DNA of 64,000 bases, taken from positions 5,061,026-5,125,025 of the forward strand of contig NZ_CP113797.1 in assembly GCF_026802175.1 (NCBI RefSeq), in the 5' to 3' direction. Source of the DNA: Thermocoleostomius sinensis A174 (GTDB lineage Bacteria; Cyanobacteriota; Cyanobacteriia; Elainellales; Elainellaceae). Under the pieces are notes generated by a model that made no database searches, was not told where the DNA came from, and worked only from the letters and a program-made list of their open reading frames with translations. Both the position numbers and the translations under genes were made by a program. Shown piece after piece: positions 47,662 through 57,652 of this stretch. Within the stretch, counting starts at the first letter, position 1, and each line of letters opens with the position of its first letter.

Positions 47662-49443
47662 ATGACTGTTACGCCTGCCCGTAAATCGTGGTGGCGATCG
47701 ACCCTCGATCAAATTTTTCCCAAGCAACAGCAGATTGTCACCGCTGAAGATTGGTTGCGGCGGTTACTGTTGATATTGGGAACTGTCTGGTTACTGATTG
47801 GGGTGGTATTGCCGTTATTTCCTCTGGTGATGCGTAGCTTTCGCGATCGAGAAGGAAACTGGATTGGTTTAGCCAACTATGTTCGCTATTTCACCACTCC
47901 CGCCCTCGGTGCATCCTTTGCCAACAGTTTGTATATTGCTGCCGCTACCACGATCGTTTCAGTAGGATTGGGCTTTCTGTTTGCCTATGCGCTGACCCGA
48001 ACGGCCATGCCCGGCAAGCCGTGGTTTCGATCGTTGGGATTGCTCTCCCTTTACATTCCACCGCTAGCCAATGCAATTGGATTGGTGTACCTGTTTGGCA
48101 ATCAAGGACTGGTGACAACCGGACTGTTTGGGCGATTGCCTGGATGGGATATCAATCTCTATGGAGCCAACGGCATCATCATCGGTGAGTCGCTTTACTG
48201 TTTCCCGCAAGCGGTGATTATTCTAGTCACAGCCTTGAGCTTAACTGATGCGCGACTGTATGAAGCGGCAGAAGTGTTAGGAACATCTTCGCTTCGCACC
48301 TTCTTCACCGTGACGTTACCTAGCGTTAAATATGGACTGATTAGCGCCATTTTTATTTGCTTCATTTTGGCATTTACAGACTTCGGTGTTCCCAAGGTGG
48401 TTGGCGGTAACTTTAATGTCCTAGCAACGGATATCTACAAACAAGTTGTGGGACAACAAAACTTTGCCATGGGCGCAACAATTAGCGTGTTGTTATTGAT
48501 TCCCAGTATTATCGCCTTTGTCATCGATCGCCTGGTACAACGGCGACAAACAGCATTGGTCAGCGCTAAGTCCGTTCCCTTGCAACCCAAACCGAACCCA
48601 GTCATCGATCGGGCGATGTTGGTTATATGTTCACTGATTGTTTTATTTACAATTATTGTATTTGCCAGTGTAATTCTGGCGTCGGTGGTGCGAATTTGGC
48701 CCTATGATTTCACCCTCAGCTTACGCAACTATGATTTCAATCGGGTTGGGGGTGGTGGCTATGCAGCTTTCTGGAATAGCATTCGCATGTCGCTGTATAC
48801 TGCCCTGTTTGGCACGATCGTTGTCTTTACAACGGCTTACTTGATTGAAAAAAGTAAAGGATTATCGTGGTTGCGATCGGTTAACTATTTTCTCTCGACC
48901 ATTCCTCTAGCACTTCCTGGATTGGTATTAGGAATTTCCTATGTCTTCTTCTTCAATCAACCAATTTGGAGAATTCCGTTCACAGGTATAGCCATCTACA
49001 ATCCCTTTAATGGTCTTTACGGCACAATGGCGCTGTTGGTGATAGTGCATATCATTCACTTTTATACCGTATGTTTTCTGACTGCCAATACTGCCCTGAA
49101 GCAGATTGATCCAGAGTTTGAAGCCGTTTCTGCCTCCATGCGCGTTCCCTTCTACAAAACCTTCTGGCGTGTGACTGTGCCGCTGTCGCTGCCTGCCATT
49201 TTGGAAATTGGTATTTACTTTTTCGTCAACACCATGGTGACAGTCTCTGCCTTGATTTTTCTCTACCCACCCACTCTACCGATGGCGGCCGTAGCGATTG
49301 TCAACATGGATGATGCCGGGGATACTGCTGCGGCTGCAGCTATGTCTACGCTAGTGGTATTGACTAGTCTCGGTGTGCGCCTGTTGTATTCCATTACCAC
49401 TCGTAGTTTGAGAACCCGCAGTCAAGCGTGGTTGCAGCGTTAG
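47662..49443 (+). CDS. phosphonate ABC transporter, fused permease
   Basis: A 593-residue integral membrane protein with two permease halves (about 30-300 and 310-590), each with a binding-protein-dependent transport inner-membrane motif ([41 protein letters not shown]). Fused permeases of this kind are known for AEP and iron transporters. It starts 6 bp after the ATPase stop with GAGGAG just upstream. It belongs to the phosphonate operon by position. Confidence 0.9.
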   Translation: MTVTPARKSWWRSTLDQIFPKQQQIVTAEDWLRRLLLILGTVWLLIGVVLPLFPLVMRSFRDREGNWIGLANYVRYFTTPALGASFANSLYIAAATTIVSVGLGFLFAYALTRTAMPGKPWFRSLGLLSLYIPPLANAIGLVYLFGNQGLVTTGLFGRLPGWDINLYGANGIIIGESLYCFPQAVIILVTALSLTDARLYEAAEVLGTSSLRTFFTVTLPSVKYGLISAIFICFILAFTDFGVPKVVGGNFNVLATDIYKQVVGQQNFAMGATISVLLLIPSIIAFVIDRLVQRRQTALVSAKSVPLQPKPNPVIDRAMLVICSLIVLFTIIVFASVILASVVRIWPYDFTLSLRNYDFNRVGGGGYAAFWNSIRMSLYTALFGTIVVFTTAYLIEKSKGLSWLRSVNYFLSTIPLALPGLVLGISYVFFFNQPIWRIPFTGIAIYNPFNGLYGTMALLVIVHIIHFYTVCFLTANTALKQIDPEFEAVSASMRVPFYKTFWRVTVPLSLPAILEIGIYFFVNTMVTVSALIFLYPPTLPMAAVAIVNMDDAGDTAAAAAMSTLVVLTSLGVRLLYSITTRSLRTRSQAWLQR

Positions 49444-49526
49444 ACGCTCTTTGATTCAACTCTTCGATTCAACCTTTTGATTACAACCCTCAAATTTAGT
49501 CTAAATCTAGACATAGGAGCGATCGA

Positions 49527-50267
49527 ATGTCCAAGGTGAAACTGGTCATGTTTGACATGGCAGGCACAACCGTAAAAGACGACAACGAAGTGCAAACCTG
49601 CTTCTTTATTGCAGCAGACAAAACAGGATTAACGGCTGAAGCCGATCGCGTTAATGCCATGATGGGCTGGGCTAAAAAGCAAGTCTTTCAAATCCTGTGG
49701 CGCGATCAAATTGGAGCCGATCATCCAGACTATGCAACTCACGTCGAGACTTCCTACGCTGCCTTTCGCCATGCCCTGGAACATCACTATCAAACTCAGC
49801 CAGTTCACCCCACCGCAGGCTGTCTGGAACTTTTTGAGTGGTTACGATCGCAATCGATCGCGATCGGCTTAAACACCGGATTTTATCGGAAAGTGACGGA
49901 TATTATTCTGTCTCGTTTAGGGTGGAACCAGGGATTAAATAGCGATTACGTAGGTTCCTCCGATGCCATCATCCAAGTTTCCGTTACACCTTCCGAAATT
50001 TACAACCAGGAAGGTCGTCCCGCTCCCTACATGATTCAGAAAGCGATGTACAAACTTGGTATCAAAGATCCGCAAACCGTAATCACGATTGGCGATACTC
50101 CCTCTGATTTAGAAGCCGGTATCAATGCTCACTGCCTCATGTCCTTGGGCATCACCCACGGAACTCACACCCGCTCACAACTAAAGAACTATGCCAATCA
50201 CGGAGTACTAGATTCTTTGAACGAACTAAAGGATAAAATCATAGCGATCGACCATCATCTTCTATAA
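49527..50267 (+). CDS. phosphonatase-like HAD hydrolase (phosphonoacetaldehyde hydrolase type)
   Basis: A 246-residue HAD-fold enzyme of the TIGR03351 phosphonatase-like clade. The nucleophile Asp10 lies in MFDMAGTT, and a lysine at position 50 or 51 in MGWAKKQVF occupies the place of the Schiff-base lysine of PhnX, which breaks the C-P bond of phosphonoacetaldehyde into acetaldehyde and phosphate. The GDTPSD motif for Mg binding is present. It lies 83 bp after the permease and 54 bp before the FAD oxidoreductase, as in known AEP loci. Confidence 0.88.
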   Translation: MSKVKLVMFDMAGTTVKDDNEVQTCFFIAADKTGLTAEADRVNAMMGWAKKQVFQILWRDQIGADHPDYATHVETSYAAFRHALEHHYQTQPVHPTAGCLELFEWLRSQSIAIGLNTGFYRKVTDIILSRLGWNQGLNSDYVGSSDAIIQVSVTPSEIYNQEGRPAPYMIQKAMYKLGIKDPQTVITIGDTPSDLEAGINAHCLMSLGITHGTHTRSQLKNYANHGVLDSLNELKDKIIAIDHHLL

Positions 50268-50321
50268 AGCAAAAATCTTTATCATTCCTCCCTACTCCCT
50301 CTTCCCCACTCTCCTCCTGCC

Positions 50322-51455
50322 ATGACTCACGCAGATGTTCTAATTGTCGGTGCTGGTATTGTCGGCTTAGCCCACGCCCTAGCCTTTGCCAAACGCGGAC
50401 AATCGGTCGTAGTGTTTGAACGCAATCCGCAAGCAATGGGCGCATCGATCCGTAACTTCGGCATGGTTTGGCCGATCGGGCAACCGCAGGGAACTCTCTA
50501 CAATCGAGCGTTGAAATCTAGAGACATTTGGCTAGAGGTAAGTTCCAAAGCAGGCATTCATGCGCAAGAGTCCGGTTCGCTGCATGTGGCGCGTCGTACC
50601 GATGAACTGGCGGTGTTGGAAGAATTTGTAGCGAGTCATCCAAATCCTACATCGGTGCAGTTGCTTACACCCGCTCAAGCAATCGAAAAAAGTCCAGCCG
50701 TCATTAAAGACGGGTTGCTAGGAGCGCTGTGGAGTGCCACCGAAGTGATTGTCGATCCCAGAGAAGCGATCGCCAAATTGCCGGCTTACCTGTCAGACAC
50801 CTACAGCGTTCAGTTCCACTTTGGCACAGCGGTTACAGCCATTGAGAATGGAACAGTGACAGCAGGTGGGGAGCACTGGACGGGCGATCGCATGGTGGTT
50901 TGCAGTGGAGCCGATTTTGAAACACTGTACCCTGAACTTTACGCCACCAGCGGCATCACCAAGGTAAAGCTGCAAATGATGCGATCGGTTCCCCAATCCC
51001 ATGGGTGGCGCTTAGGAGCGGCTCTCTGCGGTGGACTGACGCTAACGCACTATAGCTCCTTTGCGCATTGTCCCTCGTTGCCCGCCCTCAAGGAACGGAT
51101 TGCTAACGAAACACCGCACTTCCCACAGTGGGGCATTCATGTCATGATGTCGCAAAACGCACAGGGCGAGTTAATTATTGGTGATTCCCATGAGTATGGG
51201 TTAAGTCCAGATCCGTTCGATCGCACCGACATTAATCAGTATGTGTTGGAGTATCTGAAAGGGTTCGCTGATGTTCCCTCTTTTGAGATTGCCGCCACTT
51301 GGCACGGCGTCTATGCCAAACTCCCCGGACAGACTGAACTGATCCTGCACCCCGACGAGAAAGTGACGATTGTCAATGCGCTGGGCGGAGCCGGAATGAC
51401 GCTTTCATTTGGACTAGCAGAAGAGAACTGCATTACGGCAATCGCTCAGCAATGA
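50322..51455 (+). CDS. TIGR03364-type FAD-dependent oxidoreductase (phosphonate locus)
   Basis: A 377-residue flavoprotein of the DAO/glycine-oxidase-like fold. The dinucleotide motif VGAGIVGLAHALAFAKRG is at the N-terminus and GGAGMTLSFGLAE near the C-terminus closes the FAD site. TIGR03364 members are regularly found in AEP operons with the TIGR03351 hydrolase. There is no PhnW transaminase here, so this enzyme probably oxidises the amine (AEP or N-methyl-AEP) to phosphonoacetaldehyde; this is inference. Its last 23 bp overlap the convergent methyltransferase gene. Confidence 0.83.
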   Translation: MTHADVLIVGAGIVGLAHALAFAKRGQSVVVFERNPQAMGASIRNFGMVWPIGQPQGTLYNRALKSRDIWLEVSSKAGIHAQESGSLHVARRTDELAVLEEFVASHPNPTSVQLLTPAQAIEKSPAVIKDGLLGALWSATEVIVDPREAIAKLPAYLSDTYSVQFHFGTAVTAIENGTVTAGGEHWTGDRMVVCSGADFETLYPELYATSGITKVKLQMMRSVPQSHGWRLGAALCGGLTLTHYSSFAHCPSLPALKERIANETPHFPQWGIHVMMSQNAQGELIIGDSHEYGLSPDPFDRTDINQYVLEYLKGFADVPSFEIAATWHGVYAKLPGQTELILHPDEKVTIVNALGGAGMTLSFGLAEENCITAIAQQ

Positions 51456-52077
51456 CCGCATAAAACGGATCGCCCCCCGCCAGTCCCATCAATTGCAGCA
51501 CACGTGGCAGAGTCGAAGGTCGCGCAATCACTTCCGGTTCGCTGAAGCCAGGCACCGCCGCAAAATAGCGCTTCACCAATTCCACCCGATCGCCCTCAGA
51601 GCCATCACGCCACGCCTGAATCGCTTTTTGATAAAACATCCGATTGGAAAAACTCACGATTGCAATCCCACCCGGTTTCAGGATGCGATAGATTTCGGCA
51701 AACACCGCTTCAGCCCGCTGAAGATACTGCACTGAAACGGTATTGAGCACCGCATCAAACGATCGATCGGGCAACGGCAACAACTGCATTTGGTTCAGAT
51801 TTTGTACAAAGTAATGATCCAAACGAGGATTGCGGGCCAGTTCTTCTTCGTTGAGTCCGTGTCCTTCCACGTGCTCAAACTCCATCTCGTCTGGCAGGTG
51901 AGATACCCAACTGCTCATCAGGTCAAAGATGCGAGTGTTGGGCTTGAGGCGTTCTCGGTATAGATCAGTTAGTTGCTGAATGAACAGTTCATCGACATGC
52001 GTGACAAATCGCGGCATATCGTAGAACAGTGTATCGTCGGTTTCATCAAGTTTGGTGCGTTGAATAGGTTCTAGCAT
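51433..52077 (-). CDS. class I SAM-dependent methyltransferase
   Basis: A 214-residue methyltransferase-like protein. The usual glycine-rich motif I (VLDxGxGxG) is replaced by TRIFDLMSSWVSHLP, while FDAVLNTVSVQYL (motif II), LKPGGIAIVSFSN (motif III) and the overall fold order are kept. This marks a separate subgroup found in cyanobacteria and proteobacteria; the substrate is unknown. The ATG at 52077 is used instead of a GTG two codons upstream. It is convergent with the phosphonate operon. Confidence 0.8.
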   Translation of the reverse strand: MLEPIQRTKLDETDDTLFYDMPRFVTHVDELFIQQLTDLYRERLKPNTRIFDLMSSWVSHLPDEMEFEHVEGHGLNEEELARNPRLDHYFVQNLNQMQLLPLPDRSFDAVLNTVSVQYLQRAEAVFAEIYRILKPGGIAIVSFSNRMFYQKAIQAWRDGSEGDRVELVKRYFAAVPGFSEPEVIARPSTLPRVLQLMGLAGGDPFYAVIAERLP

Positions 52078-52275
52078 GATCACAGCATCTTCCTACTCTT
52101 CTAGTGTAGATAAAAGTTGCGAAATATTAAGCTGACCTGGTCCGCCAACGGTGATCAAGCCACTCCACCCTGCTGGTAAAGAATTTTCTATCAATTTGCT
52201 GTCAGACTGAGAAAAGTAGAATGTGCACATGAGTCTAACGGATCACGATCGCTACAGGTTGAGGTAGGGAGTCCC

Positions 52276-53601
52276 ATGATTAAAATTCTTCATCTTTCCG
52301 ATATTCACATGGGTAGCGGCTTTTCTCATGGGCGGATCAATCCAGAGACAGGACTCAATACTCGGCTAGAAGACTTTGCCCATACCCTCGGCCAGTGCAT
52401 CGATCGGGCCCTGTTTGAACCTGTGGATTTAGTGTTATTCGGAGGAGATGCTTTCCCTGATGCCACGCCACCGCCGATCGTCCAAGAGGTCTTCGCCATG
52501 CAGTTTCGTCGCTTGGTGGATGCCCAGATTCCTACGGTGCTGCTGGTGGGCAATCACGATCAGCACTCGCAGGGGTTAGGAGGGGCCAGTTTGTGTATTT
52601 ATCGCACTTTGGGCGTGCCGGGTTTTGTCGTGGGCGATCGACTGCAAACACATCGCATTCAAACCCGCAACGGCGACATTCAAATTATTACCCTGCCATG
52701 GTTAACTCGATCGACGCTGTTGACCCGTCCTGACACTGAAGGGCTATCGTTGGGCGAAGTCAATCAGTTGTTAGTCGATCGGTTGCGGGTGGCGTTAGAA
52801 GGGGAAATTCGTCGCCTCGATCCAGCCATTCCCACGGTGTTGCTGGCCCACCTAATGACTGATACTGCCCGCTTTGGAGCCGAACGATTTCTGGCCGTTG
52901 GTAAAGGCTTCACCGTTCCCCTGTCGCTGCTCACTCGTCCCTGTTTTGACTATGTGGCGTTGGGGCATGTGCATCGCCATCAGATTTTGGCAGAGCATCC
53001 CTACGTGGTATACCCTGGCAGTATCGAGCGAGTTGATTTCAGCGAAGAAGCCGAAGAAAAAGGGTTTGTATTGGTCGAAGTCGATCGCGGCCACACCAAG
53101 CTGGAATTCTGTCCGTTATCGGTGCGCCCCTTTCGTACCATTCGCGTCGATGTGTCTGAAGCAGAAGATCCACAAGCAGCGCTAGTGAAAGCGATCGCGG
53201 CAGAACCCATTCAAGAAGCAGTGGTGCGGCTAATCTATCACGTGCGATCGGAGCAGCTAGATCAGATTGATAGCAACGGGCTGCATCAAGCTCTCAGTAT
53301 GGCTCATACTTACACCATTCATGCGGAATTGGTTAGTCAACTGGCACGGCCTCGCTTGCCGGAAATGGGCACAGGCACCACGATCGACCCGATGGAAGCC
53401 CTGAAAACCTACATTACTAATCAGCCCCACCTGTCGGATATTGCGATCGAAATGATGGAAGCGGCTCAAGCGCTGTTAACCCATCAGGCAGACAGCGAAT
53501 GCTTCGCCCAACCAGAATGGGACGAGTGGCAGCAGAGCCTTGATTTTGCCGAGGTCGCGCCAACATCGGAGACCGAACCGTCTCAACTGCGGCTACTGTA
53601 G
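52276..53601 (+). CDS. sbcD: exonuclease subunit SbcD-like metallophosphoesterase
   Basis: A 441-residue nuclease subunit (Mre11 family). Metal-binding motifs are in order: LSDIHMG, LVLFGGDAFPD, GNHDQH, LLAHLM and ALGHVHRH. With SbcC, SbcD degrades DNA ends and hairpins. The usual SbcC gene is not adjacent. The length fits cyanobacterial SbcD. It stands alone, downstream of a divergent methyltransferase. Confidence 0.9.
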   Translation: MIKILHLSDIHMGSGFSHGRINPETGLNTRLEDFAHTLGQCIDRALFEPVDLVLFGGDAFPDATPPPIVQEVFAMQFRRLVDAQIPTVLLVGNHDQHSQGLGGASLCIYRTLGVPGFVVGDRLQTHRIQTRNGDIQIITLPWLTRSTLLTRPDTEGLSLGEVNQLLVDRLRVALEGEIRRLDPAIPTVLLAHLMTDTARFGAERFLAVGKGFTVPLSLLTRPCFDYVALGHVHRHQILAEHPYVVYPGSIERVDFSEEAEEKGFVLVEVDRGHTKLEFCPLSVRPFRTIRVDVSEAEDPQAALVKAIAAEPIQEAVVRLIYHVRSEQLDQIDSNGLHQALSMAHTYTIHAELVSQLARPRLPEMGTGTTIDPMEALKTYITNQPHLSDIAIEMMEAAQALLTHQADSECFAQPEWDEWQQSLDFAEVAPTSETEPSQLRLL

Positions 53602-53629
53602 CTGCCCTGCCCTGCCAGCCCTCCATTCA

Positions 53630-54352
53630 TCAAGCCACGAGCGTCACTATTCCGCTATCGAGATCATAGCGCCCGCCCACCAGTTTCAACTGACCTGACT
53701 GTATCCGCTCACTAACGAGGGACGATCGCTGTAATTGTTCCATCTGATAGCGCACATTGGCTGTTACTGCATTATCTATCGCATCGCCTGGCTGATCTTT
53801 AACGCGATCTACCGCTGGCAAAATCGCCTTCACAAACGTGCCAATTTCACCAGGGAGAGGTTGGTTCTGCACCGCTGCCGTCACAGCCCCACAACGCTCG
53901 TGCCCTAGCACCATCAACAGCGGAGTTTCTAGCAGTGCCACCGCATATTCAATACTGCCGATCGCCGCCGAAGTGGCAATATTACCCGCAATCCGCACAT
54001 CAAAAATATCACCAATGCCCTGATCAAAGACAATCTCAGCCGAGACCCGCGAGTCAGCACAACTCAAGACAGTTGCAAAGGGATGTTGCGCCTGTGCCAC
54101 TTCTCGCACCCGCACCTCCGTTTGATCCGGATGTTGGGGATGATGTTGGGCAAACCGTTGATTGCCTGCCATCAGCTTTTGCAAGGCTTCATCCGGGCTA
54201 AGGGACGGCAGGCCGATCGCCGATAAATCAGCCGCCTGTGCTGATTTTTGTTGCCACAGCCAACCACTCACAGTCGTCGCGAACCCAAATGCGCCGATCG
54301 ATCCAATCTTTAAAAAATCACGACGGTGAATGAAATGATTGATATAGTTCAT
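53630..54352 (-). CDS. Tat-exported beta-carbonic anhydrase
   Basis: A 240-residue beta-class carbonic anhydrase that interconverts CO2 and bicarbonate. Zinc ligands are visible: Cys in LSCADSR, and His and Cys in LGHERCGAV. The N-terminus HRRDFLKIGSIGAFGFATT with the RR motif and an ALA-like QAADL site suggests export by the Tat system to the periplasm or lumen. ATG 54352 is used instead of TTG 54391. It lies 217 bp downstream of the sbtA/sbtB pair, making an inorganic-carbon locus. Confidence 0.9.
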   Translation of the reverse strand: MNYINHFIHRRDFLKIGSIGAFGFATTVSGWLWQQKSAQAADLSAIGLPSLSPDEALQKLMAGNQRFAQHHPQHPDQTEVRVREVAQAQHPFATVLSCADSRVSAEIVFDQGIGDIFDVRIAGNIATSAAIGSIEYAVALLETPLLMVLGHERCGAVTAAVQNQPLPGEIGTFVKAILPAVDRVKDQPGDAIDNAVTANVRYQMEQLQRSSLVSERIQSGQLKLVGGRYDLDSGIVTLVA

Positions 54353-54569
54353 GACTTTATGACTCGATTTTTCAAGAAATAGAGATGTCAAAAATACAAA
54401 AATTGAGAGGTAGTGGGTAATGAGTGATAAAAAGAATTGAATAAAAGAGCGCTAGAACAGTGAGTTTCGATCGCCGCCGAAACCCTCGTACCTCACTGAT
54501 TTCCTTTCACCAATCACCAATTACCGATTACCCCTTACCATTCCCCATCCTTCTCTGATTCACTTTTAT

Positions 54570-54878
54570 TCAGAGCGACGCCACACACTTTACCGATCGA
54601 ATCTCCATCACATCCGAGATATAACAAGTACCACCAAATTTGTTGAGCAAAGGGCGAACGTTTTCCACCACCGCCTTAATCTGCTCAGGCATACAGAAAG
54701 CAATGATATAAACATTGTCGAGCATAGTCATATCTAAATCTTCGCCAGCCCGTAAGCCTTTACCAGCCACATTGCGAATGACAGCATGTCCATGAACCCC
54801 TGATTTATCCAAGCTATCTAAAATCTTGCCAAGCTCGAAGGAGTTGGCAATGATTTCAATTTTTTTCACAAGATGCAT
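54570..54878 (-). CDS. SbtB-like PII-type regulator
   Basis: A 102-residue protein with a PII-like fold, encoded 4 bp after the SbtA stop. Its place and fold fit SbtB, which binds SbtA and adenyl nucleotides to control bicarbonate uptake. The C-terminus ends RSVKCVASL and lacks the CGPEGC redox loop of the typical SbtB, so it belongs to a different subclass. The ATG at 54878 is within 4 bp of the sbtA stop; an upstream GTG-like extension into sbtA is not used. Confidence 0.85.
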   Translation of the reverse strand: MHLVKKIEIIANSFELGKILDSLDKSGVHGHAVIRNVAGKGLRAGEDLDMTMLDNVYIIAFCMPEQIKAVVENVRPLLNKFGGTCYISDVMEIRSVKCVASL

Positions 54879-54882
54879 GGGC

Positions 54883-55851
54883 TTACCTCCACAACAGGTT
54901 GATTCCGTATAAGTACAGCGGAATTCCCACAATGATGTTGAATGGGAACGTTACCGCTAGAGCCGTGGAAACGTACAGGCTAGGATTCGCTTCAGGCACT
55001 GTTAACCGCATCGCGGCTGGAACAGCAATATAAGAAGCACTGGCACATAAAACAGAGAACAAGAGTGCGTCTCCTTGGGGCATGTTGATGAATCGAGCGA
55101 TGAGCAACCCAATGCCTGCATTGAGTATAGGAATTAGTATGGCAAACGAGATTAGAAAAACACCGGTTTTTTGTAAGTCTTTAAGTCTGCGGGCAGCAAC
55201 CAAACCCATGTCCAGCAAAAAGAAGGTGAGCACCCCATAGAACATACCTTGTGTGAAAGGTTCTAACACTTGCCAGCCATGCTCGCCTGTTAACATACCG
55301 ATTAGGAGGCTGCCAACCAACAGAAATACAGAACTGTTGAGGAAGGCTTCTTGCAGCACTTCCGACCAAGCAAATTCACGCTTTTCATCAACTGTGAAGA
55401 GATTGACTAAAATCAACCCGACGATAATAGCAGGTGACTCCATTAATGCTAAAGCAGCAACCATGTAGCCATCGAAATCAATATTCAGTTCTGTCAGAAA
55501 AGCACTGGCTGTAATGAAGGTGACAGCACTAATTGACCCGTATGTGGCGGCGATCGCCGCTGCATCATAGGTATCTAACTTGATTTTCAGAATAAAAAAG
55601 GTGTAGAGCGGCACAATGCAAGCCATCAGCATTGCTGCTAGCAGGGTGAGAAGCACTTCTTGCGTCACGCCGCTTTTCACCAGTTCTACGCCGCCTTTGA
55701 ATCCGATCGCCAGCAATAGATACAGGGAAAAGAGTTTTGGAATGGGTGCAGGGATTTCTAAATCAGATTTGACTAGAACAGCCGTCATCCCTAAAAAGAA
55801 AAATAGAACGGGTGGGTTCAGGATATTGGATACGATCAAGCTGCCATCCAT
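54883..55851 (-). CDS. sbtA: sodium-dependent bicarbonate transporter SbtA
   Basis: A 322-residue integral membrane protein with 10 or so membrane segments, matching SbtA/SBT permease family: MDGSLIVSNILNPPVLFFFLGM, TYGSISAVTFITASAFL, ALALMESPAIIVGLIL and SASYIAVPAAMRLTVPEANPSLYVS. It imports bicarbonate with sodium for the carbon-concentrating mechanism, in the plasma membrane. It is the first gene of an operon with the PII-like regulator and, further down, a carbonic anhydrase. The length is slightly below the 370-residue Synechocystis form. Confidence 0.92.
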   Translation of the reverse strand: MDGSLIVSNILNPPVLFFFLGMTAVLVKSDLEIPAPIPKLFSLYLLLAIGFKGGVELVKSGVTQEVLLTLLAAMLMACIVPLYTFFILKIKLDTYDAAAIAATYGSISAVTFITASAFLTELNIDFDGYMVAALALMESPAIIVGLILVNLFTVDEKREFAWSEVLQEAFLNSSVFLLVGSLLIGMLTGEHGWQVLEPFTQGMFYGVLTFFLLDMGLVAARRLKDLQKTGVFLISFAILIPILNAGIGLLIARFINMPQGDALLFSVLCASASYIAVPAAMRLTVPEANPSLYVSTALAVTFPFNIIVGIPLYLYGINLLWR

Positions 55852-56065
55852 GTCCGTCCCCCCTGAGGCTGCGAAAGTCGAAGGTTTGCGAAACGTTGCA
55901 TTGTGAAAAACAGATATAGCGATTGAACCATGATGTATCGTGTCCTGTTGCTTTACCCGGTGTCAATCAAATGACATCAACGGAATCATACGCTTAGGAA
56001 ACGTCCAATTCATCAGGTTCAACCGCTGATTGTGGCGTCCTGTTATTGCATTTCGTTGTATTAAG

Positions 56066-57652
56066 TTAATTTACATTGGCGTAAACCGTCGTGGCCGACG
56101 GTGAAGCCAAGTCAGCTTCGTGGGATCGGGCTGTTCGCAGCGCCTGCAATTGGGTTTCTAGCTGGTTCTTAACCTCGTGTCGGAACGTGAAGAAGTGTTC
56201 TCCGGCTCCTAACGTCACAATGTAGTCATAGAGCAGTTGGGGTTTTGTCAAGGCAATGATCGCCAGTTGCCACCAAAAGCGGAAACGAGTCGATCGCACG
56301 ACTCCCTGTCGCCAACAAATGGTCAAAAATAGCCGCAGTTCGTGATGAGTCAGGCGCGGCTTCCGCCAAGGCCGTTTCCCTGTCATTAGCTGAATGTGGT
56401 GAAACGTGCGTTTCAAGTAGGGCAATGGCTCATACAAGTTCCAGAATGTCTCGATAAATTCCGTGACAATTTCTTCGAGCGGACGAGTGGGCACAAAATT
56501 CATCAGCGATGTTTGCGACCCAGCGCTAATGAAATCTTGCAAGCGCCCTTCTTGTTTCAGGCGTTGCCACATCGCAGTATTCGGCAACGCTTGTAGCAGA
56601 TTGAGATGGGCTTTGGAAATTCCAGTTTCTTCGACAAATTCCTGAATTCGCCGTCCGGCTCCGGGTTTCTCGCCGTCAAATCCTAAAATAAACCCAGACA
56701 TAATTTGCAGCCCGGCTCGGGTAATTTTGTGGCAGGACTCCATCAACGAATGGCGTGTATTTTGTTCTTTGTGCGCTACCGTCAAACTGTCAACATCAGG
56801 AGTTTCAATCCCCATAAACACCATGGTGAAGCCCGCCTGCACCATCAAATCCAGCAGTTCATCATCCTCTGCTAAATTAAGCGATGCTTCAGTCAGCAGA
56901 ATAAAGGGATAATCGTGCTGCTGCATCCAGGGAATTAATGCGCGTAGGAAAACTTTGGCATTGCGCTTATTGCCGATAAAATTGTCGTCAACGACAAACA
57001 CGTAGCGCCGCCATCCCATACGGTAGAGCACCTCAAACTCTGCCAGCATTTGTTCTGGGGTTTTGGTACGGGGCTTGCGACCGTAGAGATTGATAATGTC
57101 ACAAAATTCGCACTGAAACGGACAGCCACGAGAGAATTGCACCGTAATAGCCAAATAGGCATCCAGATTCAACAGGTCAAAGCGAGGAATGGGCGTTTGC
57201 GTCACATCGGGTTTTTCGATCGATCGAAACACACCCGTTTCATCGCCTCGCTCTAACGCTTCCAGGAATAGGGGAATCGTGCATTCACCTTCATCTAGAA
57301 TCAGATAGTGTGCCCCAGCATTCAGCGCCACTTCAGGCACAGAGGTGGGATAGGGACCGCCCACGGCTACTTTTTTGCCCAACGCCACACCTTTCTGAAT
57401 CAAATCACAGAAGTCTTGCTTTTGAATAATCATGGCCGAGATGATTACCAGATCACACCACTGCCAATCTGCATCGGTTTCAAACTGCACATTGCGATCG
57501 GCGAATCGGACCTCCCAACTAGTGGGTAACATGGCAGCTACGGTGATTAACCCAAGCGGCGGATTGGTAGCCCGTAACCCTGCCACATCCAAGGTTTCCT
57601 GGTAAGACCAGAAAGAATTTGGCATGATTGGCCAAAGGAGTAACGCTTTCAT
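56066..57652 (-). CDS. B12-binding/radical SAM protein (DUF4070 type)
   Basis: A 528-residue enzyme. Residues about 1-140 resemble a cobalamin-binding domain (no DxHxxG motif seen). The radical SAM cluster motif is C177-x3-C181-x2-C184 (SRGCPFQCEFCDI), and the C-terminal part (FWNLYEPLPYLKRTFHHIQLMTGKR) is the DUF4070 region. The family includes HpnP, the hopanoid C-2 methylase, and other methyltransferases. This sequence is a relative but not clearly HpnP. The substrate is unknown. No biosynthetic neighbours are present. Confidence 0.82.
   Translation of the reverse strand: MKALLLWPIMPNSFWSYQETLDVAGLRATNPPLGLITVAAMLPTSWEVRFADRNVQFETDADWQWCDLVIISAMIIQKQDFCDLIQKGVALGKKVAVGGPYPTSVPEVALNAGAHYLILDEGECTIPLFLEALERGDETGVFRSIEKPDVTQTPIPRFDLLNLDAYLAITVQFSRGCPFQCEFCDIINLYGRKPRTKTPEQMLAEFEVLYRMGWRRYVFVVDDNFIGNKRNAKVFLRALIPWMQQHDYPFILLTEASLNLAEDDELLDLMVQAGFTMVFMGIETPDVDSLTVAHKEQNTRHSLMESCHKITRAGLQIMSGFILGFDGEKPGAGRRIQEFVEETGISKAHLNLLQALPNTAMWQRLKQEGRLQDFISAGSQTSLMNFVPTRPLEEIVTEFIETFWNLYEPLPYLKRTFHHIQLMTGKRPWRKPRLTHHELRLFLTICWRQGVVRSTRFRFWWQLAIIALTKPQLLYDYIVTLGAGEHFFTFRHEVKNQLETQLQALRTARSHEADLASPSATTVYANVN

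Noticed and set aside
45129-49443. Ferric iron ABC transporter
   Set aside because: The protein folds overlap with iron transporters, but the operon includes phosphonate-breakdown genes.
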